Under the pieces are notes generated by a model. That model saw only the letters and a list, made by a program, of their open reading frames with translations, searched no databases and was not told the origin of the DNA. 64,000 nucleotides of DNA from JAVBQL01 sp031549085 (GTDB lineage: Bacteria; Spirochaetota; GWE2-31-10; MWDO01). Below are positions 25,411 to 34,751 of this stretch, piece by piece. Position numbers and translations under genes: made by a program. The stretch spans positions 62,001-126,000 of the forward strand of contig JAVBQL010000001.1 of NCBI GenBank assembly GCA_031549085.1, read 5' to 3'. Numbering within the stretch: the first letter of the stretch is position 1; each line of letters opens with the position of its first letter.

Positions 25411-26418
25411 CTATCCTTTTTGCTGCTGCATCTCTAAATATCTACCTGCCCCTAAAGCGACACAAAGTAGCGGATTCTCTGCGATTATTACAGGAACTCC
25501 GGTCTGTTGACAAATCAATTTTGAAAGACCTGTTAATAGTGCACCGCCACCAGATAGCACAATCCCTCTTTCAACAATATCAGCTGCAAGTTCAGGAGGA
25601 GTTTGATCCAATGTTTTCTTTACCTCTTCAACTATCAAGTTAATTGGCTCTTGTAGCGCCTCTCTTATTTCAACAGAGTCCATCTCTTGGATTTTAGGAA
25701 GTCCACTTATTGCGTCTCTTCCTCTAATCTCTATCTTTTTAACCTCTTTCTCTGGGTATGCATTTCCAATTTTTATCTTAACCTCTTCAGCTGTAGATTC
25801 ACCAATTATCAAATTGTATACCAACTTAACATGCTTTATAATAGCTTCATCAAACTCATCTCCACCCACACGGATAGCATTTGAGATAACCATACCATTA
25901 AGTGATATAACTGAAATTTCAGTTGTTCCACCACCTATATCACATATCATATTACCAGCAGGCTCATGAATTGGAATATTTGCTCCAATTGCTGCCGCCA
26001 TAGACTCCTCTATAAGATAGGTCTCTTTTGCACCTGCCTGCTCAGCAGATTCCCTAACCGCTCTTGTTTCAACTTCAGTTATACAAGATGGAATCCCAAG
26101 TACAACCCTAGGTGTTGGTCTAAACAACCCTTTTGGAGTTACTTTATCTATAAAATATTTCATCATTTTTTCTGTAGTTTCAAAATCTGCAATAACACCA
26201 TCGCGCAGTGGTCTAATTGCAATAATTTCACCTGGTGTCCTACCAAGCATTCTCTTTGCTTGATGTCCAACAGCAATTACTTTTTTTGTAACTCTCTCTA
26301 CAGCAACAACAGAGGGTTCACTTAGCACTATTCCCTTACCTTTAACATGCACCAATGTATTAGCTGTACCCAAATCTATTCCCAAATCCAAATAGAACAT
26401 CTCTGAAAATCTGCCCAT
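25411..26418 (-). CDS. mreB: MreB, actin-like rod shape protein
   Basis: A 335-residue bacterial actin. The phosphate-1 motif GIDLGTANTLV is at ~13-23, phosphate-2 NMICDIGGGTTEISVISL near 155, and the adenosine motif GIVLSGGGALLTGL near 288. It polymerises under the inner membrane and directs peptidoglycan insertion. Helical spirochaetes keep mreB, and this length is standard (330-345). GGAGG is 11 bases before the chosen ATG; the MFYLD start six codons later is a possible alternative. The gap to the upstream TPR gene is only two bases. Confidence 0.97.
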   Translation of the reverse strand: MGRFSEMFYLDLGIDLGTANTLVHVKGKGIVLSEPSVVAVERVTKKVIAVGHQAKRMLGRTPGEIIAIRPLRDGVIADFETTEKMMKYFIDKVTPKGLFRPTPRVVLGIPSCITEVETRAVRESAEQAGAKETYLIEESMAAAIGANIPIHEPAGNMICDIGGGTTEISVISLNGMVISNAIRVGGDEFDEAIIKHVKLVYNLIIGESTAEEVKIKIGNAYPEKEVKKIEIRGRDAISGLPKIQEMDSVEIREALQEPINLIVEEVKKTLDQTPPELAADIVERGIVLSGGGALLTGLSKLICQQTGVPVIIAENPLLCVALGAGRYLEMQQQKG

Positions 26419-26420
26419 AA

Positions 26421-27401
26421 TTAATTTATCCTCCCTCTCTTATCATACACCCTCTGCAATCTCTCTTTTACAAGTTGATTACTAGGATCAATATCTCTCG
26501 CTTCCATCCAAAACTTTCTAGCCTCTGAAATATTATTTTCCGTATGGTAAATAATTTCTCCCTTATAAAAATATGCCATAGAATTGTTCTCATTTATCTC
26601 TAATATCTTATCGAAACAAATCTCAGATTTTTTAATATCTTTTTCATCAAATAGTATTTGACCCAAAAGAAGATAGGCCTCCTCTTTTGCCCTATTGTCT
26701 TTTGATCTATTTACTATACTTTCCAAATATAATTTAGAGCTATTGTAGTCTCCCATCTTAAAAAAAATGGTCGCAATTGCATAAAAAACCTGATCACTTG
26801 AGTTGTTTTTACTAAGCTCTATAAAACTCTCTACACTACTTTTATAGTCTCCTACAAAAGAGTAACATAGTCCCAATATATAGTACAAATCATCTCTTTT
26901 GCCATTAAAAGATCGCGCTTTATTGCAATATTTTATACATAGGTCATAATAGTTAACACCCATATAAAAATATATTTTACCAATGCAAAAATAGACATCA
27001 TCTATATTCTTCGTGTCAACACCAATAGCTAAAGCTTTTCTTAAGTCTATCAAGGCTGGCTTGAAGTAGCCTAATTTTTTCTCTATCCTCTTCTCATTTT
27101 CCCCAAGAATAAACAATGAATAACCTCTATAAATTAGATAGTCAGTCATGTATGGATTATCTTTAAGCTCGACATTCATCTTATTTATTAAATCGCTATA
27201 ATTTTTTTGATTAAAGACTTTTTTATAAGATAGATTTTGCTCCCTCGCTTTATAATACTCCTCTACCTCTTCTTTGAAAAAGAAAACAAAAAAAATAACA
27301 ACAGATATAACAACTATTAGAAGAACAAAAATTAAAACAAGCTTTAAGCCCGTTCCAAATCTATCTTTTTTAGAAGTTTTACTATAATATTTAATTGACA
27401 A
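26421..27401 (-). CDS. Membrane-anchored TPR protein at the head of the mre operon
   Basis: A 326-residue protein with a basic N-terminus, one membrane segment (~residues 17-41, rich in V/I/F) and at least five TPR units from ~60 to the end (for example DDLYYILGLCYSFVGDYKSSVESFIEL). The topology puts the TPR domain in the periplasm. It sits two bases upstream of mreB and shares its promoter, so it is a likely partner of the elongasome, which is inference from context only. The frame can begin only at TTG (27399-27401) because stops lie just upstream; the ribosome site AAAGG abuts that TTG, so the exact start is uncertain. Confidence 0.82.
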   Translation of the reverse strand: MSIKYYSKTSKKDRFGTGLKLVLIFVLLIVVISVVIFFVFFFKEEVEEYYKAREQNLSYKKVFNQKNYSDLINKMNVELKDNPYMTDYLIYRGYSLFILGENEKRIEKKLGYFKPALIDLRKALAIGVDTKNIDDVYFCIGKIYFYMGVNYYDLCIKYCNKARSFNGKRDDLYYILGLCYSFVGDYKSSVESFIELSKNNSSDQVFYAIATIFFKMGDYNSSKLYLESIVNRSKDNRAKEEAYLLLGQILFDEKDIKKSEICFDKILEINENNSMAYFYKGEIIYHTENNISEARKFWMEARDIDPSNQLVKERLQRVYDKRGRIN

Positions 27402-27439
27402 CCTTTATTATTACCCAAAAATATTTATAATTTTTTTGA

Positions 27440-27468
27440 AATTTATTATAAAAAAGGCAAAATGTCAA
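27440..27468 (-). promoter_or_regulatory. Sigma-70-type promoter of the TPR-mreBCD operon
   Basis: On the minus strand TTGACA, 17 bases, TAAATT (an overlapping TATAAT-like stretch lies inside the spacer). The predicted start is ~32 bases before the TPR gene. The remainder of the 27402-27673 gap is AT-rich with no further signal. Confidence 0.6.
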
Positions 27469-27673
27469 CTGCTTTGTTATAACTTATTTTACTTCAATAA
27501 AAAAATAGATTTTTTTTCATATAAAATCAAATTTCTACCATATATTTAGTACAATATATGAAAAAAAAAATCAACTTTTATTTATTTTAGTATAATTTAA
27601 GAGAGAATAATATATTTACTTGTAAAATTTTTGAGATTATTTACTGTTGATTATGTAAGCCAAAAAGATAGAA

Positions 27674-28918
27674 CTAGAGCTTGCTGAAGTCTATTGTCGC
27701 AAAGTAGTCATCAAGAGTCTCCTCTCTCCTTATCAATTGGATAGTTCCATCCTCTTTTAATAGCAACTCTTTTGGTCTAAGTTTAGCATTATAGTTAAAG
27801 CCCATTGCATGTCCATGTGCTCCAGCATCATGTATTACAATTATATCTCCAACATCAATTTTTGGGAGAGCTCTATCTATTGCAAATTTATCATTATTTT
27901 CACATAGAGAGCCAACAACATCATAGGTATGATCCAAAGAGTTCTCCTCTTTGCCTAAAACTGTAATATGGTGGTACGCACCATATAGAGCAGGGCGCAT
28001 TAGGCTACTCATACAGGAGTCAAGGCCTATATAATTTTTGTAGATCTCTTTTTTATTGATTGCTTTGCTCACCAAATAGCCATATGGACCAGTGATAATA
28101 CGTCCACACTCCAAGAAGACCTTTAATGTCTTAAAGCCCATCTTGTCATAGAGTGACTTCATTCCGCTGGCAACATAATTATAATCTATCTTTTTTTGAT
28201 CTGGTCTATATGGAATTCCCATTCCACCACCCAAATTAACAAACTCTATATCTATATCAAGCCTATCCTTCACCTCTAAGGCAAGCTCAAACATAATTCT
28301 TGCTGTCTCTATGAAGTAGTCATTGTTAAGCTCATTGGAGGCAACCATTGTGTGAAGTCCAAATCTCTTAACCCCTCGAAGCCTCATTTTTTGCAAGCCA
28401 TCAAATATTTGATCTCTCATAAAGCCATACTTCGCCTCCTCTGGACGACCAATTATGGCATTTCCCTCTTTTAGCGGGCCAGGGTTATATCTGCATGAGA
28501 TAACATCTGGAACTCCAACATTATCAAAGAGAAGATCTATGCTTGTAATATCATCAAGATTTATAACTGCTTTTAGATCAAAGGCCTTTTTGTACTCTGA
28601 AACAGGAGTGTTGTTGGAGCTAAACATTATATCTTCGCCTTTTAGTCCCACTCTCTCTACCAAAACAAGCTCTCCTATAGAGCTGCAATCAGCCCCTATC
28701 CCCTCTCTCATCAAGAGCTTCTGTATATATGGATTTGGATTTGCCTTAACCGCAAAAAACTCTTTAAAGCCATTTAGAATAGAGAAGGCTTTGAGGAATT
28801 CTCTCGCATTTTTTATAATATTCTTTTCATCATATATATAAAATGGTGTTGGATATTTCTCAATAATCTTCTCAATCATATCCTTTGTGAAAGGAAGTTT
28901 TTTTGTGATATTTTCCAT
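27674..28918 (-). CDS. LysA-family PLP decarboxylase (diaminopimelate decarboxylase-like)
   Basis: A 414-residue fold-type III (alanine racemase-type) PLP enzyme. The PLP lysine is Lys58 in FFAVKANPN, the phosphate loop is FVNLGGGMGIP, and the dimer-site cysteine is in GSLCENNDKF. The family normally catalyses meso-diaminopimelate to lysine. Two motifs differ from typical LysA: the HIGSQ segment is replaced by GLHTMVASNE, and GPxCEsxD by GSLCENND, so the substrate could be another amino acid (ornithine, arginine or a carboxy-polyamine). A good promoter and AGAGGAG support the ATG. It is transcribed alone, divergent from the epimerase gene. Sure of fold, less sure of substrate. Confidence 0.85.
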   Translation of the reverse strand: MENITKKLPFTKDMIEKIIEKYPTPFYIYDEKNIIKNAREFLKAFSILNGFKEFFAVKANPNPYIQKLLMREGIGADCSSIGELVLVERVGLKGEDIMFSSNNTPVSEYKKAFDLKAVINLDDITSIDLLFDNVGVPDVISCRYNPGPLKEGNAIIGRPEEAKYGFMRDQIFDGLQKMRLRGVKRFGLHTMVASNELNNDYFIETARIMFELALEVKDRLDIDIEFVNLGGGMGIPYRPDQKKIDYNYVASGMKSLYDKMGFKTLKVFLECGRIITGPYGYLVSKAINKKEIYKNYIGLDSCMSSLMRPALYGAYHHITVLGKEENSLDHTYDVVGSLCENNDKFAIDRALPKIDVGDIIVIHDAGAHGHAMGFNYNAKLRPKELLLKEDGTIQLIRREETLDDYFATIDFSKL

Positions 28919-28963
28919 AAATAGAGCTCCTCTTTTTTAAAAGTGATTTATAGATATTTTGAA

Positions 28964-28991
28964 ATAATATCAAATTATCCATTCTTGTCAA
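28964..28991 (-). promoter_or_regulatory. Sigma-70-type promoter of the LysA-like gene
   Basis: On the minus strand TTGACA, 16 bases, TATTAT, with a start ~40 bases before the ATG. Confidence 0.7.
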
Positions 28992-29080
28992 TGTTATTTG
29001 CCATTAATTAGCCTAAAATAGCACTTATTGAGTCTTAAAAGTAAAAATAAATAGAAAATGTAAAAAAAGAATAAATATTT

Positions 29081-29109
29081 TTGACAAACCAATGTTTTTA
29101 TGCTATACT
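29081..29109 (+). promoter_or_regulatory. Strong sigma-70-type promoter of the epimerase-ruvX unit
   Basis: TTGACA at 29081-29086, a 17-base spacer and TATACT at 29104-29109, an almost perfect consensus. The start is ~50 bases before the GTG of the epimerase gene. Confidence 0.8.
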
Positions 29110-29167
29110 TTTTTGTTCTAAAAACAACTTAAAAACCGAAGTTTACCTTATTTATATGGAGTAGAGA

Positions 29168-30112
29168 GTGAATGTATTAATAACAGGTGGAGCAGGATTT
29201 ATAGGCTCCAATCTTGCTACAGAAATTTTAAAAATGGAAGATTTGGAAAAACTAACAATCATAGACAATCTCTCTACAGGAAAATTAGAGAATATTCCAA
29301 AATCAGATAAAATTGAATTTATAGATGGAGACATATCAGATAAGAAAATATTAGAAAAATCATTTAAAGATGGTTTTGATTATGTTTTTCACTTGGCTGC
29401 AATAGCTTCTGTAAAAAAATCTGTAATAGAACCGGCAAAAACTCATAAAATAAACTTTGACTCAACTCTTAATCTTCTTGAGTTGATTAAAAAACAGAGA
29501 GAGATAAAGAGATTTGTATTTGCAAGTTCAGCAGCTGTATATGGTAACAATCCAAACTTGCCTTGCAAAGAGGAAAATCGTATAAATCCAATCTCTCCAT
29601 ATGGCATAGATAAATACTCATCAGAACAATATGCAATATGCTATGGAAATATATTTAATGTACCTTTTACTATTTTTCGATTTTTTAATGTATTTGGAAT
29701 AAACCAAGACCCAAGCTCTGAATACTCTGGGGTAATATCAATATTCACAAATGCATTCTTTTTGAATGAAGAGCCAGAAATTACAATATATGGAGATGGG
29801 TCTCAAACAAGAGATTTTATCTATATAAAAGATATAATTACACTTTTAAAATCAACAATGGATAGTAGTGAAGCAGAGGGAAAAGTTCTTAATGCTTGTA
29901 CAGGAAGTGAGATATCTATAATAGAGATTGTTACTCTTTTAGAGAGAATTACTGGTAAAAAGGCAAAAATAACATACCAAAATGAGAGAGAGGGAGATAT
30001 TAAAAGGTCATTTGGTGATAATTCAAAGATAAAAGAGTTAAAAATATTAACCAACTTCACTGGTATATATGATGGATTAAAAATGATATTAAATCACTTG
30101 AAAGAGAGCTAA
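29168..30112 (+). CDS. NAD-dependent sugar-nucleotide epimerase/dehydratase (GalE-like)
   Basis: A 314-residue extended short-chain dehydrogenase. NAD-binding GGAGFIGSN is at residues 7-15, the acidic turn IIDNLSTG follows, and the catalytic Ser (FASSAAVYG) and YxxxK (YGIDKYSSEQ) are intact. C-terminal substrate motifs (GDGSQTRDFIYIKDI) match UDP-glucose/UDP-GlcNAc 4-epimerases. It probably supplies sugar nucleotides for LPS or flagellar glycan. The start is GTG with GGAG six bases upstream; a very good promoter precedes it. It is followed by ruvX after 10 bp. The exact sugar is not predictable. Confidence 0.9.
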   Translation: MNVLITGGAGFIGSNLATEILKMEDLEKLTIIDNLSTGKLENIPKSDKIEFIDGDISDKKILEKSFKDGFDYVFHLAAIASVKKSVIEPAKTHKINFDSTLNLLELIKKQREIKRFVFASSAAVYGNNPNLPCKEENRINPISPYGIDKYSSEQYAICYGNIFNVPFTIFRFFNVFGINQDPSSEYSGVISIFTNAFFLNEEPEITIYGDGSQTRDFIYIKDIITLLKSTMDSSEAEGKVLNACTGSEISIIEIVTLLERITGKKAKITYQNEREGDIKRSFGDNSKIKELKILTNFTGIYDGLKMILNHLKES

Positions 30113-30122
30113 AACACATAAA

Positions 30123-30560
30123 ATGCACAGAATAATGTCAATTGATTATGGTGATGCAAGAGTGGGAATTGCATTAACAGACCCTCTGCAGATAGCTGCC
30201 AGCGGATACGCAACACTAAAAAACAGTGATACATTAATGGAAGAGATCGCAAAAATATGTAGAGAAAAAGTTGTTCTGCAAATTGTTGTAGGTATCCCAT
30301 ATGATAATAACAATAACCTTGGAAGCAGTGCAAAAAAGATAGTTGATTTCACAAATAGACTTGATCTATTCCTCAAAGAGAGTGGATATGAAATTGAAAT
30401 ATACGGTGAAGACGAGAGATATACAACAATAGAGGCAAAAGAGACATTAAAAGAGCTAAAAGTAAAAAATAAGAGACAAAAAGAGGTAATTGACCAAATT
30501 GCTGCGGCTAAAACCCTATCAAGTTTTATGAACAATAGACATAAACATAGATTAAATTAA
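30123..30560 (+). CDS. ruvX: RuvX/YqgF, putative pre-16S rRNA nuclease / Holliday junction resolvase
   Basis: A 145-residue RNase H-fold protein. The YqgF signature SIDYGDARVGIALTDP is at the N-terminus, VGIPYDNNNNLG is the second strand-turn, and DERYTTIEAKE carries the second acidic pair; IDQIAAAKTLSSFM ends the fold. It trims 16S rRNA in E. coli and was first proposed as a Holliday resolvase. An in-frame ATG four codons later (MSIDYG) is an alternative start. It converges with tmk, 11 bp away. Confidence 0.93.
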   Translation: MHRIMSIDYGDARVGIALTDPLQIAASGYATLKNSDTLMEEIAKICREKVVLQIVVGIPYDNNNNLGSSAKKIVDFTNRLDLFLKESGYEIEIYGEDERYTTIEAKETLKELKVKNKRQKEVIDQIAAAKTLSSFMNNRHKHRLN

Positions 30561-30571
30561 AACTATATAAC

Positions 30572-31183
30572 CTATTTTACAATACCAAATTCCTTTAAAA
30601 TAAAGAGCTCTTTTTGTAAAATACTTTCAACTGTATCATTCCCATTAATAATAACGATATTTGTCTTCTCTCTGTAGTAATCAAATATTTCAATATAGTT
30701 ATCTAATATTTTTTTCTGCAGGCTCTCATCATCAAACAGTTCTTGATCTTTTCTAGCTGATACTCTCTTTATGGCCTCCTCTATTGGTGTATTAATAAAA
30801 AAGACAATTTCAGGCAGAGGAAAATAGCCATTAAGAGAAATTATTGTCTCCCTTGGAGAGGAGATCGACTGATAAGCAACTGATGAAAAGAGATAGCGAT
30901 CAGAAACAACAATTTTACCATTTTCTATATTAGTTAAAATACCATCTTTTCCAAAAACATGCTCTGCTCTATCTGCAGAAAATAGATATGGCAAACTCTC
31001 TTTGCTAACCTCAACATTTTTCTTTAAGACCTCTCTTATAAAGAGCCCTATTTTACTATTTGAAGGTTCATAGGTAAAATAGCCATTTTCTATATTGTTG
31101 GATAATAGCTTAGCCTGAGTTGTGGTTCCAGCACCATCAATACCTTCGATTACTATAAAATTTTTTAAAATATTTTGGTTCAA
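30572..31183 (-). CDS. tmk: Thymidylate kinase
   Basis: A 203-residue dTMP kinase. The P-loop is EGIDGAGTTTQ near residue 13, the DR motif (VVSDRYLFSSVAYQS) near 91, and the lid region (RVSARKDQELFDDESL) near 140. It makes dTDP for DNA synthesis. The only start near the N-terminus is TTG (31181-31183), with a weak GAGAT upstream. The gap to ybbR upstream is 39 bp. Length is normal. Confidence 0.94.
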   Translation of the reverse strand: MNQNILKNFIVIEGIDGAGTTTQAKLLSNNIENGYFTYEPSNSKIGLFIREVLKKNVEVSKESLPYLFSADRAEHVFGKDGILTNIENGKIVVSDRYLFSSVAYQSISSPRETIISLNGYFPLPEIVFFINTPIEEAIKRVSARKDQELFDDESLQKKILDNYIEIFDYYREKTNIVIINGNDTVESILQKELFILKEFGIVK

Positions 31184-31222
31184 AATAGATCTCTTTTTAT
31201 ATCAAGAAAATTTAAAACAACT

Positions 31223-32233
31223 TTAATTATTTTTATTCTCATGTATATCTGCCTCTGTTTTAGAGGCCGTACTATAACTTACTGTAAAAACAGCAACATT
31301 TGGGTTTATGGACACTATCTCTGCATTTTTCATAAATGAAACATCCACCGGCATTCTATAATCGCCAACACTTTTTATAGAAGAGCAATCAACACTTATA
31401 ATTATATCGGAACTTGATATTTCAGCTAAACTTTGTTTGTTTCCTGTTAGGCTTACATATATAGGGGCATTTTTAAAAACAGCAGAAAATTCTGAATCTA
31501 AATTTTTAAATAATAACTTATTGCACTCAAAATTACGGGTAATCTTATCACTGATAATAGAAAAACTAACAGTTGCTGTATTACGGCTTAATATTCTTAT
31601 GTTGGGGTATGGAGGAACAAGAGGAATATCTCTTTTAACACTCTCAAATTCTCCTCGAAGGCTGATTCTTTCGGTGTCAATAAATGTAATTCCATTAATA
31701 TATGATTCTGGGCCAGCTATTCTCACATATTGAGGAACAATTGAGATCTCTTTTATAGAGTAGTTGGACTCCAAATTATAATAATTTGCATTGGTTGGAA
31801 CACTTTTTTCTACTACCCGCTCTAAATGAACTGGTATAATATCTGGAACAACCTGTATTGTACTAAAAAATGAGTGGACACTCTTTGGAATAGACCATAA
31901 TACATTGTAGTTATAGTGGCCAGCCTTCTCGGCATCAACAGTAAGTTTAACATTGAAATCATCTTTAGATATTTTTGATAAAATACTTTTTCTATCATTT
32001 ACAGTTATTTTTACGCTTGTTGGTATTGAATTTGATATTACAAAACCATCTTTTACCCCATTAACCTCTAAATTACATATAAAACTCTGCTCATCTCTCT
32101 GTATTATACCTATAAATACATAAGAAAAGAGTGCCAAAAAAAAGCATATCAATTTTATTCTAAAGTTTTTAAATACTCTATCTTTTAATGAGGTTCGTAT
32201 AGCTTTGTTCTTTTTTAAAATCTGTTTAGTCAT
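31223..32233 (-). CDS. YbbR-domain protein (CdaR-like regulator of diadenylate cyclase)
   Basis: A 336-residue single-pass membrane protein. A basic N-terminus and one membrane helix (~26-46) are followed by three or four YbbR repeats, each with a pattern such as PTSVKITVNDRKSILSKISKDDFNV or PQYVRIAGPESYINGITFIDTERI. In Firmicutes and spirochaetes these proteins regulate CdaA in the membrane. The ATG overlaps the cdaA stop by eight bases, so the pair is coupled. The domain faces the periplasm. Confidence 0.9.
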   Translation of the reverse strand: MTKQILKKNKAIRTSLKDRVFKNFRIKLICFFLALFSYVFIGIIQRDEQSFICNLEVNGVKDGFVISNSIPTSVKITVNDRKSILSKISKDDFNVKLTVDAEKAGHYNYNVLWSIPKSVHSFFSTIQVVPDIIPVHLERVVEKSVPTNANYYNLESNYSIKEISIVPQYVRIAGPESYINGITFIDTERISLRGEFESVKRDIPLVPPYPNIRILSRNTATVSFSIISDKITRNFECNKLLFKNLDSEFSAVFKNAPIYVSLTGNKQSLAEISSSDIIISVDCSSIKSVGDYRMPVDVSFMKNAEIVSINPNVAVFTVSYSTASKTEADIHENKNN

Positions 32234-33026
32234 CTGAGCGATCTACCTCCTCCCCCTCCTCATATCCAAGCAGTTCGGATAGATCTTTTCGAAGCATATC
32301 AATATCATAACCAGTATATAATTTACCATCATAAGAGAGGCTTATCTTTCCAGTCTCCTCTGAAACAACTAAGACAACAGCATCGCTCTCCTCAGCAAGA
32401 CCAATAGCAGCTCTGTGTCTCGTTCCAAGCTCTTTGTTAATATCCGTAGTATCACTTAAGGGTAAAAAACAGCCCGCAGCAACAATAGTATCTCCCTTTA
32501 CTACCACAGCTCCATCATGAAGAGGAGTCTTGTTTGTAAATATTGTTAATAATAGTGATGCACTTATTTTTGAATCTATAACTGTTCCAGTCTCTATTAT
32601 GTTTTTTAAACCTACCTCTCTTTCAAAAACAATAAGTGCTCCAATTTGCCTTATATGAAGATTTTGTACAGCATTTAATATTTGATTTAGATCTTTTACA
32701 CTTCTTTTGCTTAGACTGTTAAGCCAATTTGACTGGCCAAATTTCATAAGAACTCGTCTCAGCTCAGGCTGAAATATAACTATTATAGCTAAAACCAAGA
32801 CAGATGTTATCTGGTCTAATAGCCATGAAAATGTAGAGAGGCCTATTAGTTTTGCAATAACATATAAAACTAATATGAAAAAGAGCCCTTTTATACCCTG
32901 TACTGCTTTTGTTTGGGATAGAATTTGATAAAATTTGTAGTAAATAAAAGTAAATATACCTATATCTAAAACAGCTAAGAGTATATTTAGTAATATTGTT
33001 TCAATTGGTAGGTTTAATATTACCAT
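32226..33026 (-). CDS. cdaA: CdaA diadenylate cyclase
   Basis: A 266-residue membrane enzyme that makes c-di-AMP from two ATP. Three N-terminal membrane helices (~8-75) precede the DisA_N catalytic domain with the signature PLHDGAVVV and GTRHRAAIG, which hold the DGA and RHR motifs. c-di-AMP controls potassium and wall homeostasis. The gene is followed by ybbR and preceded by folP at 19 bp, an arrangement seen in several phyla. GGAG is eight bases before the ATG. Confidence 0.96.
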   Translation of the reverse strand: MVILNLPIETILLNILLAVLDIGIFTFIYYKFYQILSQTKAVQGIKGLFFILVLYVIAKLIGLSTFSWLLDQITSVLVLAIIVIFQPELRRVLMKFGQSNWLNSLSKRSVKDLNQILNAVQNLHIRQIGALIVFEREVGLKNIIETGTVIDSKISASLLLTIFTNKTPLHDGAVVVKGDTIVAAGCFLPLSDTTDINKELGTRHRAAIGLAEESDAVVLVVSEETGKISLSYDGKLYTGYDIDMLRKDLSELLGYEEGEEVDRSDD

Positions 33027-33045
33027 TTAAATAACTCCATCTGTT

Positions 33046-34257
33046 TTACGATCTATCATCTAATTTCATTACAGAATCTATAATAGAGGCCATGACAGCA
33101 ACCTGTTCTGGGACATAAACCCTTATTATATTAGCCCCATTGATTATAGCAAGGGTATTTGCAGCAATAGTGCTTAAATGGGTCTTTCTCATTCTTCCCT
33201 TTAGAGCCTCTGAAAGAAAACTTCTTTTGGACAAACCAACCATTATAGGAAGTCCTAGGTGCTTAAAACTTGAGAGCTGACCTAAAACTAAAAAATTGTC
33301 TTTGTCGCTCATTCCAAAACCTATTCCTGGATCTACTATAAGTTTCTCTTTTTTAATACCTCTACCTAAAACATAATTAATGTTAGAGTGTATATCTTTA
33401 ATAACATCTGATACAGATATTATAGGCTTTGAAATATTTGCTGATAACTTATCAAGATTTGATATTAGAACTGCTGGAATCTTCTTTTTAGCTATTAAAT
33501 TTAATAACTCTTCATTAAAACGAATTGGAGTTATTCTATTAACCATATCAATATTTTCATCAAGAAGTATCTTTGCCATTGGTATGTTAGGCAGATCTAT
33601 AGATAGAACTATATTAGGAAATTTTTTCTTAGCCTCTTTTATTATATCTTTCAGATTTTCTATCGATTTAAGCTTATCTTTCTGTGATAAGTTAGGTTGA
33701 TTATAATCATCACTTGCAATATTTATTATATCTACACCAGCCGAAACCATTTTTTCTATTTTTCTTAATATTCTCTGTAGATTAAAGTCTGCATATCCAT
33801 CAAGATTGTAATTCCCCACAACTCCTACCATATAGGTCTTTTTATTAAAGTCGAAGATTTTATCTCTTATCTCCATAATACCAATACCAGTATTAAGGCA
33901 TCTCTCGATCTCTTTTGAAATCTCAGATAGACCATATCGCCCATCAACAATTTTTTTAGAGAGTATATCCAATATTTTTCTGGAGCCAGATATAATCATA
34001 TCTGTAGTTCTCTCTGTAAAATTGTAGGCATCTTTTGAAATAGCTGCCACACCGCCAAAGCTGTGAATCTCTTGCTTTATTATATTCGCTGCTCTTGTGT
34101 CTACCTGCTCAAGTTTTATATGAACAAAGAGCATTTTCTGTTTTATTAGATCAAAAGCTTTACTATCTGTTTTTATACCAAACAGTTCTCTCTTAACATC
34201 ATATTCATTTTCTATCTTGAGAATATGTGCATTGTAGTTTATTTGATCTATTGACAC
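33046..34257 (-). CDS. Dihydropteroate synthase-family protein with N-terminal extension
   Basis: A 403-residue protein; ordinary FolP is ~270-280. Residues 1-~135 are an extra domain. The TIM barrel follows: KTYMVGVVGNYNLDGYAD stands where NxTPDSFxDGG is expected (Asn and two Asp kept), then DPGIGFGMSDKDN, GLSKRSFL, and RVYVPEQ at the place of RVHDV. The barrel core is clear, but the pterin and phosphate loops are altered, so true dihydropteroate synthesis (pABA plus pterin diphosphate) is likely but not certain. The start is GTG with GGAG 10 bases upstream. It is the first gene of the folP-cdaA-ybbR-tmk run. Confidence 0.82.
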   Translation of the reverse strand: MSIDQINYNAHILKIENEYDVKRELFGIKTDSKAFDLIKQKMLFVHIKLEQVDTRAANIIKQEIHSFGGVAAISKDAYNFTERTTDMIISGSRKILDILSKKIVDGRYGLSEISKEIERCLNTGIGIMEIRDKIFDFNKKTYMVGVVGNYNLDGYADFNLQRILRKIEKMVSAGVDIINIASDDYNQPNLSQKDKLKSIENLKDIIKEAKKKFPNIVLSIDLPNIPMAKILLDENIDMVNRITPIRFNEELLNLIAKKKIPAVLISNLDKLSANISKPIISVSDVIKDIHSNINYVLGRGIKKEKLIVDPGIGFGMSDKDNFLVLGQLSSFKHLGLPIMVGLSKRSFLSEALKGRMRKTHLSTIAANTLAIINGANIIRVYVPEQVAVMASIIDSVMKLDDRS

Positions 34258-34584
34258 TCTTAAGAAACTCCAAAAAATGATCTATTTTTAGTTTATAAAA
34301 GATTATATCTATTTTAGAAATCTAATAATAACTAATACTATAATATAAGCCTATTTTCTTTCTAAAACAATACCCAAAAAAATATTAAAATCCAAATTAA
34401 TAAAATTGGGACTAATCAAAATTAGCTCTACCAAAGAATTTAATATAAATTAAATAACACCTTATCTTTAAGAAGAGATTTTGCATAGTTTTATTTATTT
34501 GTCAAGTTTTTTAAAAAACTACAAAAAAAGAGAGATCTCTATTAGTAATTCCAACACTTAAAATTTGATTTTTATTAAAAAAGA

Positions 34585-34604
34585 ATCTATTTTTATAAAT
34601 AGAT
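34585..34604. other. AT-rich hairpin in the folP/gdhA divergent gap
   Basis: ATCTATTT-TTAT-AAATAGAT is a perfect 8-bp hairpin in the 494-bp divergent gap 34258-34751. A second palindrome, AGTTTTTTAAAAAACT, lies at 34505-34520. No strong promoter could be fixed; TTGATT-N17-TATTTT just upstream of the hairpin is the best candidate for gdhA. Confidence 0.35.
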
Positions 34605-34751
34605 ATACCTGTATTTATTTATAAAAACATTTTATCACATATTTTTAATAAATAGTACAAAAAAATAAAAAAAAAGAGCCAAAAAATATTTTCGAAAAAA
34701 AGTTCTTATGTTATAAAGTATTATTAAAATATGTACATAAAGGAGGATGCT

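Noticed and set aside
34258..34751. Search for a riboswitch upstream of gdhA
   Set aside because: Only short AT-rich palindromes are present and no known aptamer motif was recognised.
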